A stretch of DNA of 64,000 bases from Lachnospiraceae bacterium (GTDB lineage: Bacteria > Bacillota > Clostridia > Lachnospirales > Lachnospiraceae), in NCBI GenBank assembly GCA_017463255.1, contig JAFTPP010000013.1:124001-188000 (forward strand). Direction: 5' to 3'. Of the stretch, positions 34,416-43,618 are shown piece by piece; position 1 is the first letter of the stretch; every line of letters begins with the position of its first letter. The notes beneath the pieces were generated by a model, which ran no database searches, was not told where the DNA came from, and was given only the letters and a program-made list of their open reading frames with translations. The translations under genes were made by a program, and so were the position numbers.

Positions 34416-35789
34416 ATGGGGTTTAAAAAAGATTTTATTTGGGGTGCGGCAACAGCATCCTATCAGGTAGAAGGCGCTGCTTATAAAGATGGTAAGGGAT
34501 TAAATATCTGGGATGTATACTGCAAACAGCCCGGAAATGTATTTGAAGATCAGAATGGTGATGTGGCGTGCAATCAGTACGAATTGTACAAAGAAGACGT
34601 ACAGTTGATGAAGGAATTGAATATCAAGGCGTACCGCTTTTCGATTAACTGGGCGAGAATTATTCCGGAAGGAACCACTGCTTTTGGGGGAACTGTGAAT
34701 GAAGCGGGAATTGATTATTATAACAGACTGATTGATGAACTTATTGCAAACGGAATCGAGCCGTTTATTACTTTGTATCACTGGGATTTACCTTACGAAC
34801 TTCAGGTGAAGGGCGGATGGTTAAATGACCAGATTGTAGACTGGTTTGCAGAATATGCAACCCTCATTGCAAAGAGATTCGGCGATAGAGTGAAGAACTA
34901 TTTTACCGTAAATGAGCCGGAAGTATTTTTAGGTCTTGGATACCGTGAAGGAACCCATGCGCCGGGATTAAAACTTGGGGACAGAGAGTTTATGCGCTGT
35001 GTGCACAATATGCTAAAGGCACACGGAGCGGCAGTGCGTGCATTACGTGCCAACTGTCCGCAACCGGTAAAAATCGGTATGGCACCAACAGGCGCATTCT
35101 GCTATCCGGAAACGGAAAGTCCGGAAGATATTGCGGCAGCAAAAGAAGCAATGTTTGCAATGGACAAAAATCCCACAGGTGCAATCTGGAATTTTGCATT
35201 GGTGTGCGACCCTGTTATGTTAGGGCATTATCCTGATAGCGCCATAGAGAATTTTAAAGATGTGATGCCGGAAATTACAGAAGAAGATATGAAGCTTATC
35301 AGTGAGCCTGTGGATTTCTTTGGATTTAATCTTTATAACGGCGTTATGACAAAAATGGGCAAAGATGGAAAGCCGGAAAGAGTGAAACGCTATGATGGTT
35401 TCCCGAAAACTGCTATTCAGTGGCCGGTTACCCCGGAAGCAATCCGTTGGGCGACCAGGTTTTTATATGAAAGATACGGTAAGCCAATTTATATTACGGA
35501 AAACGGAATGTCATGCCATGATTGGGTAGCTCTTGATGGTAAGGTACATGACCCAAACAGAATTGATTTTTATCACCGTTACTTAATTGAGCTTAAAAAA
35601 TCAGCAGAAGAAGGAACGGATATCGAAGGATATTTTGCATGGTCCTTAATGGATAATTTTGAGTGGACCAACGGCTATCATGACCGTTTTGGAATCATAT
35701 ATGTGGATTATCCAACACAAAAGAGAATTGTAAAAGATTCAGGATACTGGTATCGGGATATGATAGCAGAGAATGGTGAGAATTTGTAG
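34416..35789 (+). CDS. Family GH1 beta-glucosidase
   Basis: A 457-residue cytoplasmic enzyme releasing glucose from beta-glucosides such as cellobiose. The N-terminal signature FKKDFIWGAATASYQVEGA, the acid/base Glu at residue 167 in FTVNEPEVF, and the nucleophile Glu at residue 362 in YITENGMS are all present, as is WSLMDNFEWTNGY. No signal peptide. No Leloir or PTS transporter is adjacent. ATG 34416 gives the normal N terminus; the ORF upstream of it overlaps the previous gene. GGAAGG lies about 12 bases upstream. It ends before a terminator. Confidence 0.95.
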   Translation: MGFKKDFIWGAATASYQVEGAAYKDGKGLNIWDVYCKQPGNVFEDQNGDVACNQYELYKEDVQLMKELNIKAYRFSINWARIIPEGTTAFGGTVNEAGIDYYNRLIDELIANGIEPFITLYHWDLPYELQVKGGWLNDQIVDWFAEYATLIAKRFGDRVKNYFTVNEPEVFLGLGYREGTHAPGLKLGDREFMRCVHNMLKAHGAAVRALRANCPQPVKIGMAPTGAFCYPETESPEDIAAAKEAMFAMDKNPTGAIWNFALVCDPVMLGHYPDSAIENFKDVMPEITEEDMKLISEPVDFFGFNLYNGVMTKMGKDGKPERVKRYDGFPKTAIQWPVTPEAIRWATRFLYERYGKPIYITENGMSCHDWVALDGKVHDPNRIDFYHRYLIELKKSAEEGTDIEGYFAWSLMDNFEWTNGYHDRFGIIYVDYPTQKRIVKDSGYWYRDMIAENGENL

Positions 35790-35829
35790 GGGAATATGAT
35801 ACATTTTTCTTGTTAAAAATTATAGATAG

Positions 35830-35868
35830 AAGGGAAAGAGCATAGTTATTTTGTTCCTTCCCTTTTTT
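35830..35868 (+). terminator. Terminator after the GH1 gene
   Basis: AAGGGAA (35830-35836) pairs with TTCCCTT (35858-35864), followed by T. The stem is short with a 21-base loop, so it is moderate in strength. Confidence 0.6.
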
Positions 35869-35901
35869 GAGTGATTTAATATTTTTTGTTGACAAGTGAG
35901 T

Positions 35902-36159
35902 TTATGAAATTGGGAAGATTTCATAGAATATGTAATAGTTTTTATAGGGCATGCAACGAATGCCTTGATTTTGTAGAAGATCATCTTGGACAAGTGGAAA
36001 TTTGTAGGGAAAAAATTTTAGCTGAGAAATAGATTGTTTAAGACCTTTAATGAAATTAATCGAGATGTTCGGTTCTAATAAGGTGTAAGTGATATAGTCG
36101 CCAATGTCTATGATATCGTCCTTGGCTCGCTTTGTAAGAGTTATTCGATAATTATTCAT
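35902..36159 (-). CDS. RelE/ParE-type toxin, apparently shortened
   Basis: An 85-residue protein with the RelE/ParE pattern: NYRITLTKRAKDDIIDIGDYITYTL, a central helix and LVQDDLLQNQGIRCMPYKNYYIFYEI. Full-length relatives continue with another strand of about 15-20 residues after the YxIFYEI block (typically ending HRVLxxRRD); here a TAA follows after FPIS. The toxin may therefore be non-functional. Its ATG overlaps the upstream antitoxin stop by 8 bases, the usual toxin-antitoxin coupling. Confidence 0.75.
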   Translation of the reverse strand: MNNYRITLTKRAKDDIIDIGDYITYTLLEPNISINFIKGLKQSISQLKFFPYKFPLVQDDLLQNQGIRCMPYKNYYIFYEIFPIS

Positions 36160-36307
36160 TGGCACCATACCTTTCTTCCAGTTCATCAAAGGTTGTGTCA
36201 AAGTCTAAAAGATTGTTGTTAAGAACATCCTGTAAACCTTCATTGACAAAATCACGAATTTCCATTCTTGCAGATTCCTCTTGGGAATAGTTTATAGTTG
36301 CGTCCAT
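36152..36307 (-). CDS. Small antitoxin of the RelE/ParE pair
   Basis: A 51-residue acidic protein (translation begins MDATINYSQEESARMEIRD and ends DELEERYGANE) with AAAGGAGG six bases upstream of the start. It lies directly upstream of, and overlaps, the RelE/ParE-type gene, the standard antitoxin position. No DNA-binding domain is evident in this short chain; the N-terminal half could form a ribbon-helix-helix or just the toxin-binding helix. It is seen only by direct translation, being short. Confidence 0.75.
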   Translation of the reverse strand: MDATINYSQEESARMEIRDFVNEGLQDVLNNNLLDFDTTFDELEERYGANE

Positions 36308-36508
36308 GAAAAGCCTCCTTTTGTTTTGATAGGATTATCATATCATGATTGCAGTTTTTCTACAAAGGAAAAACTTGTGAAGAATACTTGTGTGTTATGA
36401 GGAGACACTCCCGGTAGAAACTTGTGAGTGTTTTTTGTATAATGATAGATAGAGTCAGAAAAGACCAATTTCCAAATGCCGGATGGACAAGAAGTAAGTG
36501 GGGACGAA

Positions 36509-37525
36509 ATGATGAAGAAAGTAGTAGAAGAATTATTACCTAGGTTAATGAAAGAGTGTGGATTGGGAGAAATCGTCGGCAGTGTTGAAAGTGTATCTGG
36601 CGGCTTTATGCATCGGATGTACAAGGTAACAACCGAACGTGGAATTTATGCGGTGAAGCATTTAAATACAGAGATAATGAAAAGACCGGATGCACATAAT
36701 AATTTTGCGCGGGCAGAAAAAATAGAGGGGATACTTGAGCAAAATAATATTCCTATTGTGCCAGCTATAGTGATTCGTGGTAGAAAGATGCAAAAAATAG
36801 ATGAAGATTTCTTCTATGTGTTTAAGTGGCAGAACGGTCGGATTGCTGATTGGGATTGCATTTCTGATGAACAGTGCTATAAAGCAGGAAATATTCTTGG
36901 AAGAATCCATGCAATTGAACCGAAAAATGTTGAACCGAAGGATTTGGTATTATGCCATATAGATTGGCATGATTATATAGTGAGGGCAAAAGGGGAAGGT
37001 TCTGTTATAGCGTCTATCCTGGAAGAGAATGAAAAACTGTTGGTTTACGCTGAAAATGAATTAAACAGGGCAAGAGCCACTTTACCTAATATATTATGTT
37101 TGTCCAATGAGGACATGGATCCTAAGAATATTATGTGGGATAATGATATTCCCCATGTGATTGATTTGGAGTGCTTGGATTATGGAAATCCCGCATCCCA
37201 TGCCATACAGCTCGCCCTACAGTGGTCCGGAATTGTCACCTGTAATATGGATATTGACAAGCTGATTGCGTTTTTTAAGGGTTATCTTGTGGCATATGAC
37301 AATTGCTTTCGAGGCTATAGTAATATTATAGGTGTGGGATATACTTGGATTGAGTGGCTGGAGTACAATATTGAAAGAGCTTTGGGAAACTGTATGGATG
37401 AAGCAGAAAGAGAGTTGGGCATTTGTGAGGTGAGAAATACTATCAATAGAATTGCTTATATTCAAAAGCAAGAGCCGTTGATTAAGGATGCGTTAAATCG
37501 ATTATGTTCTTTTTCTATTAAGTAG
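36509..37525 (+). CDS. APH/choline-kinase-fold phosphotransferase
   Basis: A 338-residue kinase-like protein. Residues 28-50 (GSVESVSGGFMHRMYKVTTERGIYAVKHLN) form the nucleotide loop and strand with the Lys. The catalytic loop expected as HxDxxxxN reads LSNEDMDPKNIMWD, so the first His is Asn while the Asp and the later Asn remain; IDLECLDYGNPASH is the metal-binding DxD-like block. This is the aminoglycoside phosphotransferase family broadly, which also includes sugar and spore-related kinases, so resistance should not be assumed. ATG 36509 follows GGGGAC. A TATAAT at 36438-36443 is a possible -10. Confidence 0.8.
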   Translation: MMKKVVEELLPRLMKECGLGEIVGSVESVSGGFMHRMYKVTTERGIYAVKHLNTEIMKRPDAHNNFARAEKIEGILEQNNIPIVPAIVIRGRKMQKIDEDFFYVFKWQNGRIADWDCISDEQCYKAGNILGRIHAIEPKNVEPKDLVLCHIDWHDYIVRAKGEGSVIASILEENEKLLVYAENELNRARATLPNILCLSNEDMDPKNIMWDNDIPHVIDLECLDYGNPASHAIQLALQWSGIVTCNMDIDKLIAFFKGYLVAYDNCFRGYSNIIGVGYTWIEWLEYNIERALGNCMDEAERELGICEVRNTINRIAYIQKQEPLIKDALNRLCSFSIK

Positions 37526-37579
37526 AAATAAAAGGGTAGTTCTGCTATAATAAGTAGTTAAGTAACGGAGGGTAAATGA

Positions 37580-39928
37580 ATGGCAGTACAGAATAGCCGA
37601 TGGATGAAATGGGTTAAATATATCATGGGCACGATGATGCTTGCCTCTTTTTTGTTTTTGATTCTGGGTGAATTGCTGTTGCCTGCAGAAAACAATTGGG
37701 GAGAAGATACGTTTCAGGCATTTGATGCAGAATGGGAACGGGAACTGCCTGATGGAAGCAGAAAGCCAATGACAGTACCGGGTCAATGTGATGCAAAGCA
37801 TGGAGAATGGTTTACGGTGGTAACCACTTTGCCTAAAGACCAAGAGGATACATGGATTTGTGTCCGCAGTATGCAGCAGGAATTAAGTATTTATGTAGGG
37901 GACGAACTCCGCAAAGAATATTCTACGCTGGATACGCAACCGGTGGGAAAAACCAGTACCATGACCTATGTGTTTTTTGAGTTGTTTGAAGAAGATGCGG
38001 GAAAAGAGTTACGCATGGAAATCATGAGTGATTCTGATTATGCCGGATATGTAAGTGATATTTATGAGGGTGAGAAGGCAGATATTACATACCATTTTTA
38101 TGGATTGCATATGCCTTCGGCAATTATTGCGGCATTTCTCTTTTTAATGAGCATTGTAGTAATTGCAGGTTGCGTTTTTATACGTTTCTATTACAAGAGA
38201 AAAGCAGATATTATACACTTGGGTAGCGGAGTCCTTGTTGCGGCAACCTGGTTGTTGGTGGAGTCAAAAATAAGACAGTTTATTTTTCCAAACAGCACAG
38301 TAGCAATGCTTATGGGATTCTTAATGATTGCTGTTTTGCCATATCCTCTGATGGCATATTTAAACAGTATCCAAAAGGGAAGATACCAAAAAGCATACCT
38401 GGTGTTAGGAACTGCTTCAGCTATTAATTTTGCGCTGATTGTGGGATTACAGATATTCAATATCCGTGACTTTTTTGAAACTATGGCAATTTCACATTTG
38501 ATTATTGTCGCATTAATTGTGACCATGGCTGTGACCATAACCCTTGATATTGTCCATAAAAGAATATGGGAATACAGAGAGGTTGCGGTTGGGTTTGCAA
38601 TTCTTATGTTAATGGGCGTTTTTGAAATCAGTCTTGTATATACCATTAATGCCAAGCTGAATGGTGTCTTTTTAGGTATCGGTCTGATTATGCTGTTAGG
38701 AACAGCGGGAATTAAGACATTAAGAGATTTATTCGCCATTGAAAAAGAAAAGCAAAGAGCCATTGCAGCCAGTGAATCCAAGGCCAAGTTTTTAGCCAAT
38801 ATGTCCCATGAAATCCGTACCCCTATTAACACAATTATGGGTATGAACGAAATGGTTTTACGGGAAAATCAGGATGAGACAATTGCAGAGTATGCCTATA
38901 ATATTAAAAACGCCAGCCAGATGTTGCTAGGGCTTGTAAACGAGATTCTGGATTTTTCAAAGATTGAGGCAGGTAAATTAGAAATTGTAGAAAGTGATTA
39001 TAAATTGAAGGGAATGCTTCAGGACGTTGTGTTGGGAAGCAGGTTTAATGCTGACAAGAAAGGTCTTTCATTCATAACACAAATTGATGAAACCATGCCT
39101 TCGGTTTTAAAAGGTGATGAACTTAGAATAAAGCAGATTTTAAACAATCTGTTATCCAATGCAGTTAAGTATACCCAAAAAGGAAGCGTTACTTTTTTGG
39201 CAAAAGGTATTCCGTCGAAGGATGGAGTTACGTTGGAATTTAAGATTAAAGATACGGGTATCGGTATCAAAAAAGAAGACATGGATAAGCTCTTTGCAAG
39301 CTTCCAGCGTCTGGAATTATCGAAAAACCGCTACATAGAGGGAACGGGCTTAGGACTTAACATTACTAAGCAACTGGTATTTATCATGGGCGGAACCATT
39401 ACAGTAGAGAGTGAGTATTCTAAAGGAAGCTGCTTTACTGTACGGATTCCTCAACAGGTAACAGATGAATCCCCAATGGGAAGTGTCGAAAAGACATGCC
39501 GTGAGAGTGATACCATCATATCACGAACAGAAGAAGTTCTGCAGTTTCCGGATGCACAGATTTTGGTTGTGGATGATACCAAGGTGAATTTGTTAGTGAT
39601 AAAAGAGTTATTAAAGCGTACCCTGGTACAGTTAGATATGGCTTCCGGTGGCGAGGAATGTTTAGCCGTAACCAAAAACAAAAAATATGATTTGATTTTA
39701 ATGGATCATATGATGCCTGAACCGGACGGAATACAGACGCTTCATATGATGAGGCAGGATAAAGACAACATGAATCAGGATACTCCTGTTGTAGTGTTAA
39801 CTGCCAATGCTTTGGTTGGAAGCAAAGAGACCTATTTAAAAGAGGGATTTGCTGATTACCTGGCTAAGCCTGTGAAAGCAGATGAGTTAGAGAAGATGTT
39901 AGGGCAGTTTTTGGGACAGAGGATGTAA
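37580..39928 (+). CDS. Hybrid sensor histidine kinase with receiver domain
   Basis: A 782-residue membrane sensor. After one N-terminal span comes an extracytoplasmic domain of about 150 residues, then seven predicted membrane spans (residues ~180-390), HisKA with the phospho-acceptor His410 in ANMSHEIRTPINTIMG, an ATPase domain (NNLLSNAVKYTQKG, FKIKDTGIGIKKEDM, EGTGLGLNITKQLV) and a C-terminal receiver with phospho-acceptor Asp709 in LILMDHMMPEPDG and the Lys in DYLAKPV. The N-terminal seven-span layout resembles 7TMR-type sensors. It stops 4 bases before the GH43 gene, so the two are co-transcribed. No cognate DNA-binding regulator is nearby. Confidence 0.92.
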   Translation: MAVQNSRWMKWVKYIMGTMMLASFLFLILGELLLPAENNWGEDTFQAFDAEWERELPDGSRKPMTVPGQCDAKHGEWFTVVTTLPKDQEDTWICVRSMQQELSIYVGDELRKEYSTLDTQPVGKTSTMTYVFFELFEEDAGKELRMEIMSDSDYAGYVSDIYEGEKADITYHFYGLHMPSAIIAAFLFLMSIVVIAGCVFIRFYYKRKADIIHLGSGVLVAATWLLVESKIRQFIFPNSTVAMLMGFLMIAVLPYPLMAYLNSIQKGRYQKAYLVLGTASAINFALIVGLQIFNIRDFFETMAISHLIIVALIVTMAVTITLDIVHKRIWEYREVAVGFAILMLMGVFEISLVYTINAKLNGVFLGIGLIMLLGTAGIKTLRDLFAIEKEKQRAIAASESKAKFLANMSHEIRTPINTIMGMNEMVLRENQDETIAEYAYNIKNASQMLLGLVNEILDFSKIEAGKLEIVESDYKLKGMLQDVVLGSRFNADKKGLSFITQIDETMPSVLKGDELRIKQILNNLLSNAVKYTQKGSVTFLAKGIPSKDGVTLEFKIKDTGIGIKKEDMDKLFASFQRLELSKNRYIEGTGLGLNITKQLVFIMGGTITVESEYSKGSCFTVRIPQQVTDESPMGSVEKTCRESDTIISRTEEVLQFPDAQILVVDDTKVNLLVIKELLKRTLVQLDMASGGEECLAVTKNKKYDLILMDHMMPEPDGIQTLHMMRQDKDNMNQDTPVVVLTANALVGSKETYLKEGFADYLAKPVKADELEKMLGQFLGQRM

Positions 39929-39932
39929 GGTT

Positions 39933-42458
39933 ATGAAAAGAAAAAGCCTATTACGATTCATATTATGTTTATTTGCAATGGGTACCGTGACTATTTTATC
40001 AGGCTGCAGAGGTAACATAGACACAGATGAAAGCACCGAAAGTGCAGAAATTACAGATAGCGAAGTCAAAGAAGAAAATACCCAAAACAGTGTGGAACAA
40101 GAAGAGGCAATTATCGAGGTGCTCACCGGAACCGGTTGGTGGGATGGAGATGAGTCAAGTCAAGATTATGTGTTATCCGGTGACGGCTATATGGTATTTG
40201 AAATACATGCCGAAGCCGATAATGATGGCTCAGTCAACGCATATTGCGTAGAAGCGTATGACACAAAAGGACATTATCTTACCACAACCTCAGATTCAAC
40301 GGCTTGGTATGCAAATACTACAGGAGCGATATCGTCTGTAAATGGAGCGGCTTCTGCAGTACCCGGAGAAACCGTCAGGGTAATATTTACCCGTGAAGGT
40401 AATCAATATACGGTCGAGTATTTGGATGCCCAAACGGAAGAATATATTTTTGATAAGATTGTGGCTATAGAAGATGGCAATTTTGAAAAAGAATTAAAGC
40501 TTCATGTAATGGCAGAAATCGGGACTTTTGAAGTTGCCATGGTAGAAGCCGGAACCGGTAAATATGTAAAACAGACAGAAAATACAGACGCCATTGTCAT
40601 GGAGGGCATGACAAGATTAGAAGTTACCGATGATGCAGGTGTAACAACATATCGGAAAAGAGCTTCGGTACATGACCCGTCAATCGTGGTAGGCTATATT
40701 AATGAGTCGGTCTATACAGGAAAAGAAAGAGTATTCGTTGCACAGAGCAATTCAAACAACAGGACAAAGGTGTACTTTGTATTTGGTACATGTCTTTCTT
40801 TTGCCTATTCCAATGATTTGGAAAACTGGACAATATTCGAGAATAACCTAAGTACCGATTATGAGAGAATATTTGCCAAAGAAAAGGAATGGGCACAGGT
40901 AGGAAAGTCAGATTACAGCCTGTTTTGGAGTATTTGGGCACCGGATGTTATGTGGAATCCGGACTATGAGAATGAGAATGGAACAAAGGGTGCATGGATG
41001 ATGTATGTGAGCATCAATGGGCCTGCATGTAATTCTGCGATTGCATTGCTTACTACAACGGACCTTGGAGGAGATTGGACTTATCGGGGAACCGTATTGT
41101 ATTCGGGCTATTCAGAAAAGGGCACCACATTTGATTATACAAAAACCGATTATTTGAAGTATGCTGAGCTTGACCCGGATGGAACACTTCCGGACAGATA
41201 CGTGACCCGTGCGTACTTAACTTCAGTGTCTGAAAAATATAATACGTGGAATGTAAAATATGCAGGACACGCCATAGACCCCATGGTATTTTTTGATGAA
41301 GAGGGAACTTTAAGGCTGATATATGGTTCATTTGCCGGCGGTATTTTTATGTTGGAAATAGACCCGGCTACCGGTTTTAGGAATGACAGGGTATATGAGC
41401 TTGATGCTTATACCGGAGACGGAACATTGTCAGATCCCTATTGCGGAATTAAGATTGCAGGTGGAAATGATATTTCTGTGGAAGGTGCTTATATTAAATA
41501 TTGGAACGGAAAATATTATTTGTTTTTGTCGGTAGGAGGTTGCTATACTTATACCGGATACAATATGCGCGTTTTTTCATCCGAGAATGTGGAAGGAATT
41601 TATACAGATTATCTGGGAAACAGAGCCCTTGATGCAGGTGCTATAGATGGTAAATCCGGTGCCCGCCTTATGTTTAACTATAAGTGGGATTGGAAGGAAA
41701 GAGCGCAACTGGCACAGGGGCATAACTCGGTATATTTAGATGAAAAGGGAGATATGTTTCTTTTTTACCATGAAAAGACAGATAATGGTACGAATGACAA
41801 TATTGTCAAAGTGCATCAGGTGTTTCTGACTTCATCCGGTGCGCCGGTGGTAGCACCATTTGAGTATTCCCGCACGGATGAAACGGATGTGGTATATTCC
41901 GAGGAAGAAATTGTGGGCGAATATGAGATCCTGTTACACACAACGACGGATTATGCAAATCTGAAATGTAACACAACATCAAAAGTCACACTCAATGCCA
42001 ATCATACCATAACAGGTGACATAATCGGCAGGTGGAGATTGGAAAAGGGAACCTATAATGTTATTTTGACCTTTGATGAGGTTGAGTTTCATGGAAGGTT
42101 TTTAAAACAAACAATGGAAGATACCAATGTGGAGACTTTTTGCTTTACCACTATCAGTCAGGATTTGGCAACGGATGTGTTGTGGGGAGTAAAAGTTCCT
42201 TCTGATGCAGATTGTGTACGTCTGGCGATGGAGCATATGCCAAGTGTTGATAAAAAACTGAAAGATGGTATGACCTTGTCAACAGAAGGAATACTAGGTA
42301 CTCATATCACATGGTACTGCAATTCGGAATGTGTTTCTAAAGAGGGTGCGATTGTGGTGGCAGAAAATGAGGAAAAAGTTACTATATATGCTGTGGTATC
42401 AAAAGGTGGGTATTACAGTGTGAAGAGTTATATTAACAGGGTGGTAACTTCACGATGA
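39933..42458 (+). CDS. GH43-family lipoprotein with extra N- and C-terminal domains
   Basis: An 841-residue lipoprotein (lipobox LSGC at about residue 27). Residues 65-210 form a beta-rich, carbohydrate-binding-like domain. The central five-blade propeller has the GH43 triad: base Asp in SVHDPSIVV, Asp in GHAIDPMVFF, and acid Glu in ISVEGAYIKYWNGKYYLF, plus IWAPDVMWNP. After it comes a lipocalin-like beta domain (VTLNANHTITGDIIGRWRLEKG) as in two-domain GH43 arabinan/xylan enzymes, then a short Ig-like tail (GTHITWYCNSECVS). It is predicted to cut arabinose- or xylose-containing glycans at the cell surface. It directly follows the histidine kinase. Confidence 0.9.
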   Translation: MKRKSLLRFILCLFAMGTVTILSGCRGNIDTDESTESAEITDSEVKEENTQNSVEQEEAIIEVLTGTGWWDGDESSQDYVLSGDGYMVFEIHAEADNDGSVNAYCVEAYDTKGHYLTTTSDSTAWYANTTGAISSVNGAASAVPGETVRVIFTREGNQYTVEYLDAQTEEYIFDKIVAIEDGNFEKELKLHVMAEIGTFEVAMVEAGTGKYVKQTENTDAIVMEGMTRLEVTDDAGVTTYRKRASVHDPSIVVGYINESVYTGKERVFVAQSNSNNRTKVYFVFGTCLSFAYSNDLENWTIFENNLSTDYERIFAKEKEWAQVGKSDYSLFWSIWAPDVMWNPDYENENGTKGAWMMYVSINGPACNSAIALLTTTDLGGDWTYRGTVLYSGYSEKGTTFDYTKTDYLKYAELDPDGTLPDRYVTRAYLTSVSEKYNTWNVKYAGHAIDPMVFFDEEGTLRLIYGSFAGGIFMLEIDPATGFRNDRVYELDAYTGDGTLSDPYCGIKIAGGNDISVEGAYIKYWNGKYYLFLSVGGCYTYTGYNMRVFSSENVEGIYTDYLGNRALDAGAIDGKSGARLMFNYKWDWKERAQLAQGHNSVYLDEKGDMFLFYHEKTDNGTNDNIVKVHQVFLTSSGAPVVAPFEYSRTDETDVVYSEEEIVGEYEILLHTTTDYANLKCNTTSKVTLNANHTITGDIIGRWRLEKGTYNVILTFDEVEFHGRFLKQTMEDTNVETFCFTTISQDLATDVLWGVKVPSDADCVRLAMEHMPSVDKKLKDGMTLSTEGILGTHITWYCNSECVSKEGAIVVAENEEKVTIYAVVSKGGYYSVKSYINRVVTSR

Positions 42459-42523
42459 GATGACATACATCTAACGCTTATGTGGTAGCTCTTTTAAATT
42501 CATAACTATAACGCATAAAAATG

Positions 42524-42555
42524 CCCTCTTTACTTCATTGGTCCGGTAAAGAGGG
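42524..42555. terminator. Possible terminator after the GH43 gene
   Basis: CCCTCTTTAC (42524-42533) pairs with GTAAAGAGGG (42546-42555). The plus-strand T run is weak; the minus strand reads into UUUUUAUG. Confidence 0.5.
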
Positions 42556-42713
42556 TACATTTCTATCATATTTTATTTCAATTTAGATGCTACCTGCTTG
42601 TCAGCCACCTGCTCAAAATTAATGGTGTTATTTTATCATAGCAAAAATAGTATCTAAAAACATTGCTTTTTGCTATAATGAAACAGATTATAAGTATAGC
42701 GGAGGCTGTAAGA

Positions 42714-43604
42714 ATGATAAAAAAGATATATAAAGACGATAGTTCGGCATTAAGTTCATTCAATGAACTTACCAGAAAAACTTTTTGGTTTGATTTTGTA
42801 AACTGGCATTTAGCAGGGCACTTCAGTGACATGTATGTTCCCCATGTGATAATGGACGGTGAAAAAGTAGTTTCGAATGTATCTGTCAACCGTATGCAAT
42901 TTGATATGGGTGGAGTTATTAAGAATTTTATACAGCTTGGAACAGTAATGACGGACGAAGCGTACAGAGGTCAGGGACTGAATCAGAAGATTATGGAGTT
43001 CATTTTACAGGAATATAAGGATAAAGTGGACGGAATATATCTTTTTGGTAATGATAGCGTACTGAATTATTATCCGAAGTTTGGCTTTGAGCCGTGTGAG
43101 GAGTATGAATACTATTTTCCGTATAAAAAGGAAAATGATGTAATGCCGTATTCCATGGAGAAGGTGGACCTGACGGATGATGCGCAGGCTAAAAAAGTCT
43201 ATGCCGTTTTAGAAAACTATTCTAAGAATCCTAATGTGCCAAATGAAAATGATGCAATGTATATGAGTGAAAATATCGGATTATATCATTTTTGGATGGA
43301 TTCGGAATACGCAGATCATATTTACTACTTACCGGAATGTAATGCTTATGTGGTGGCAGCAGTAGATAATGACAGATTATATATTCATCAGATTATCGGA
43401 AAAGAAAGGGTTATACCGGAAAGATTGGCTAAGTCATTTAATGATGATTTTTCAGAGGTAGTATTAGGATATACACCGGTACATAAGGAAGGACTTAGTG
43501 TAAGAAAACATAAAGAGGAAGACTGTACCTTATTTATTATGGGACAGGAATTAGAATGTGTGAGCAAAAAGCAGATGATGTTTCCTGTTTTGTCACATGC
43601 GTAA
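42714..43604 (+). CDS. GNAT-family acetyltransferase
   Basis: A 296-residue protein. The acetyl-CoA loop is visible in LGTVMTDEAYRGQGLNQKIMEFIL (family V.p.yRGkGlg..Lm), followed by YLFGNDSVLNYYPKFGFEPC, the usual GNAT strand with a Tyr/Phe-rich turn. Residues 150-296 form a second, less conserved half like those of two-domain GNAT proteins. GCGGAGG precedes ATG 42714. The substrate is unknown. The next gene starts 14 bases after its stop. Confidence 0.85.
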   Translation: MIKKIYKDDSSALSSFNELTRKTFWFDFVNWHLAGHFSDMYVPHVIMDGEKVVSNVSVNRMQFDMGGVIKNFIQLGTVMTDEAYRGQGLNQKIMEFILQEYKDKVDGIYLFGNDSVLNYYPKFGFEPCEEYEYYFPYKKENDVMPYSMEKVDLTDDAQAKKVYAVLENYSKNPNVPNENDAMYMSENIGLYHFWMDSEYADHIYYLPECNAYVVAAVDNDRLYIHQIIGKERVIPERLAKSFNDDFSEVVLGYTPVHKEGLSVRKHKEEDCTLFIMGQELECVSKKQMMFPVLSHA

Positions 43605-43618
43605 AGAGGTTGGGCAGG

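Noticed and set aside
36405..36436. ACACTC/GAGTGT hairpin with T run before the APH-fold gene
   Set aside because: Only a six-base stem with a 15-base loop; may be a weak terminator but not convincing enough to list.
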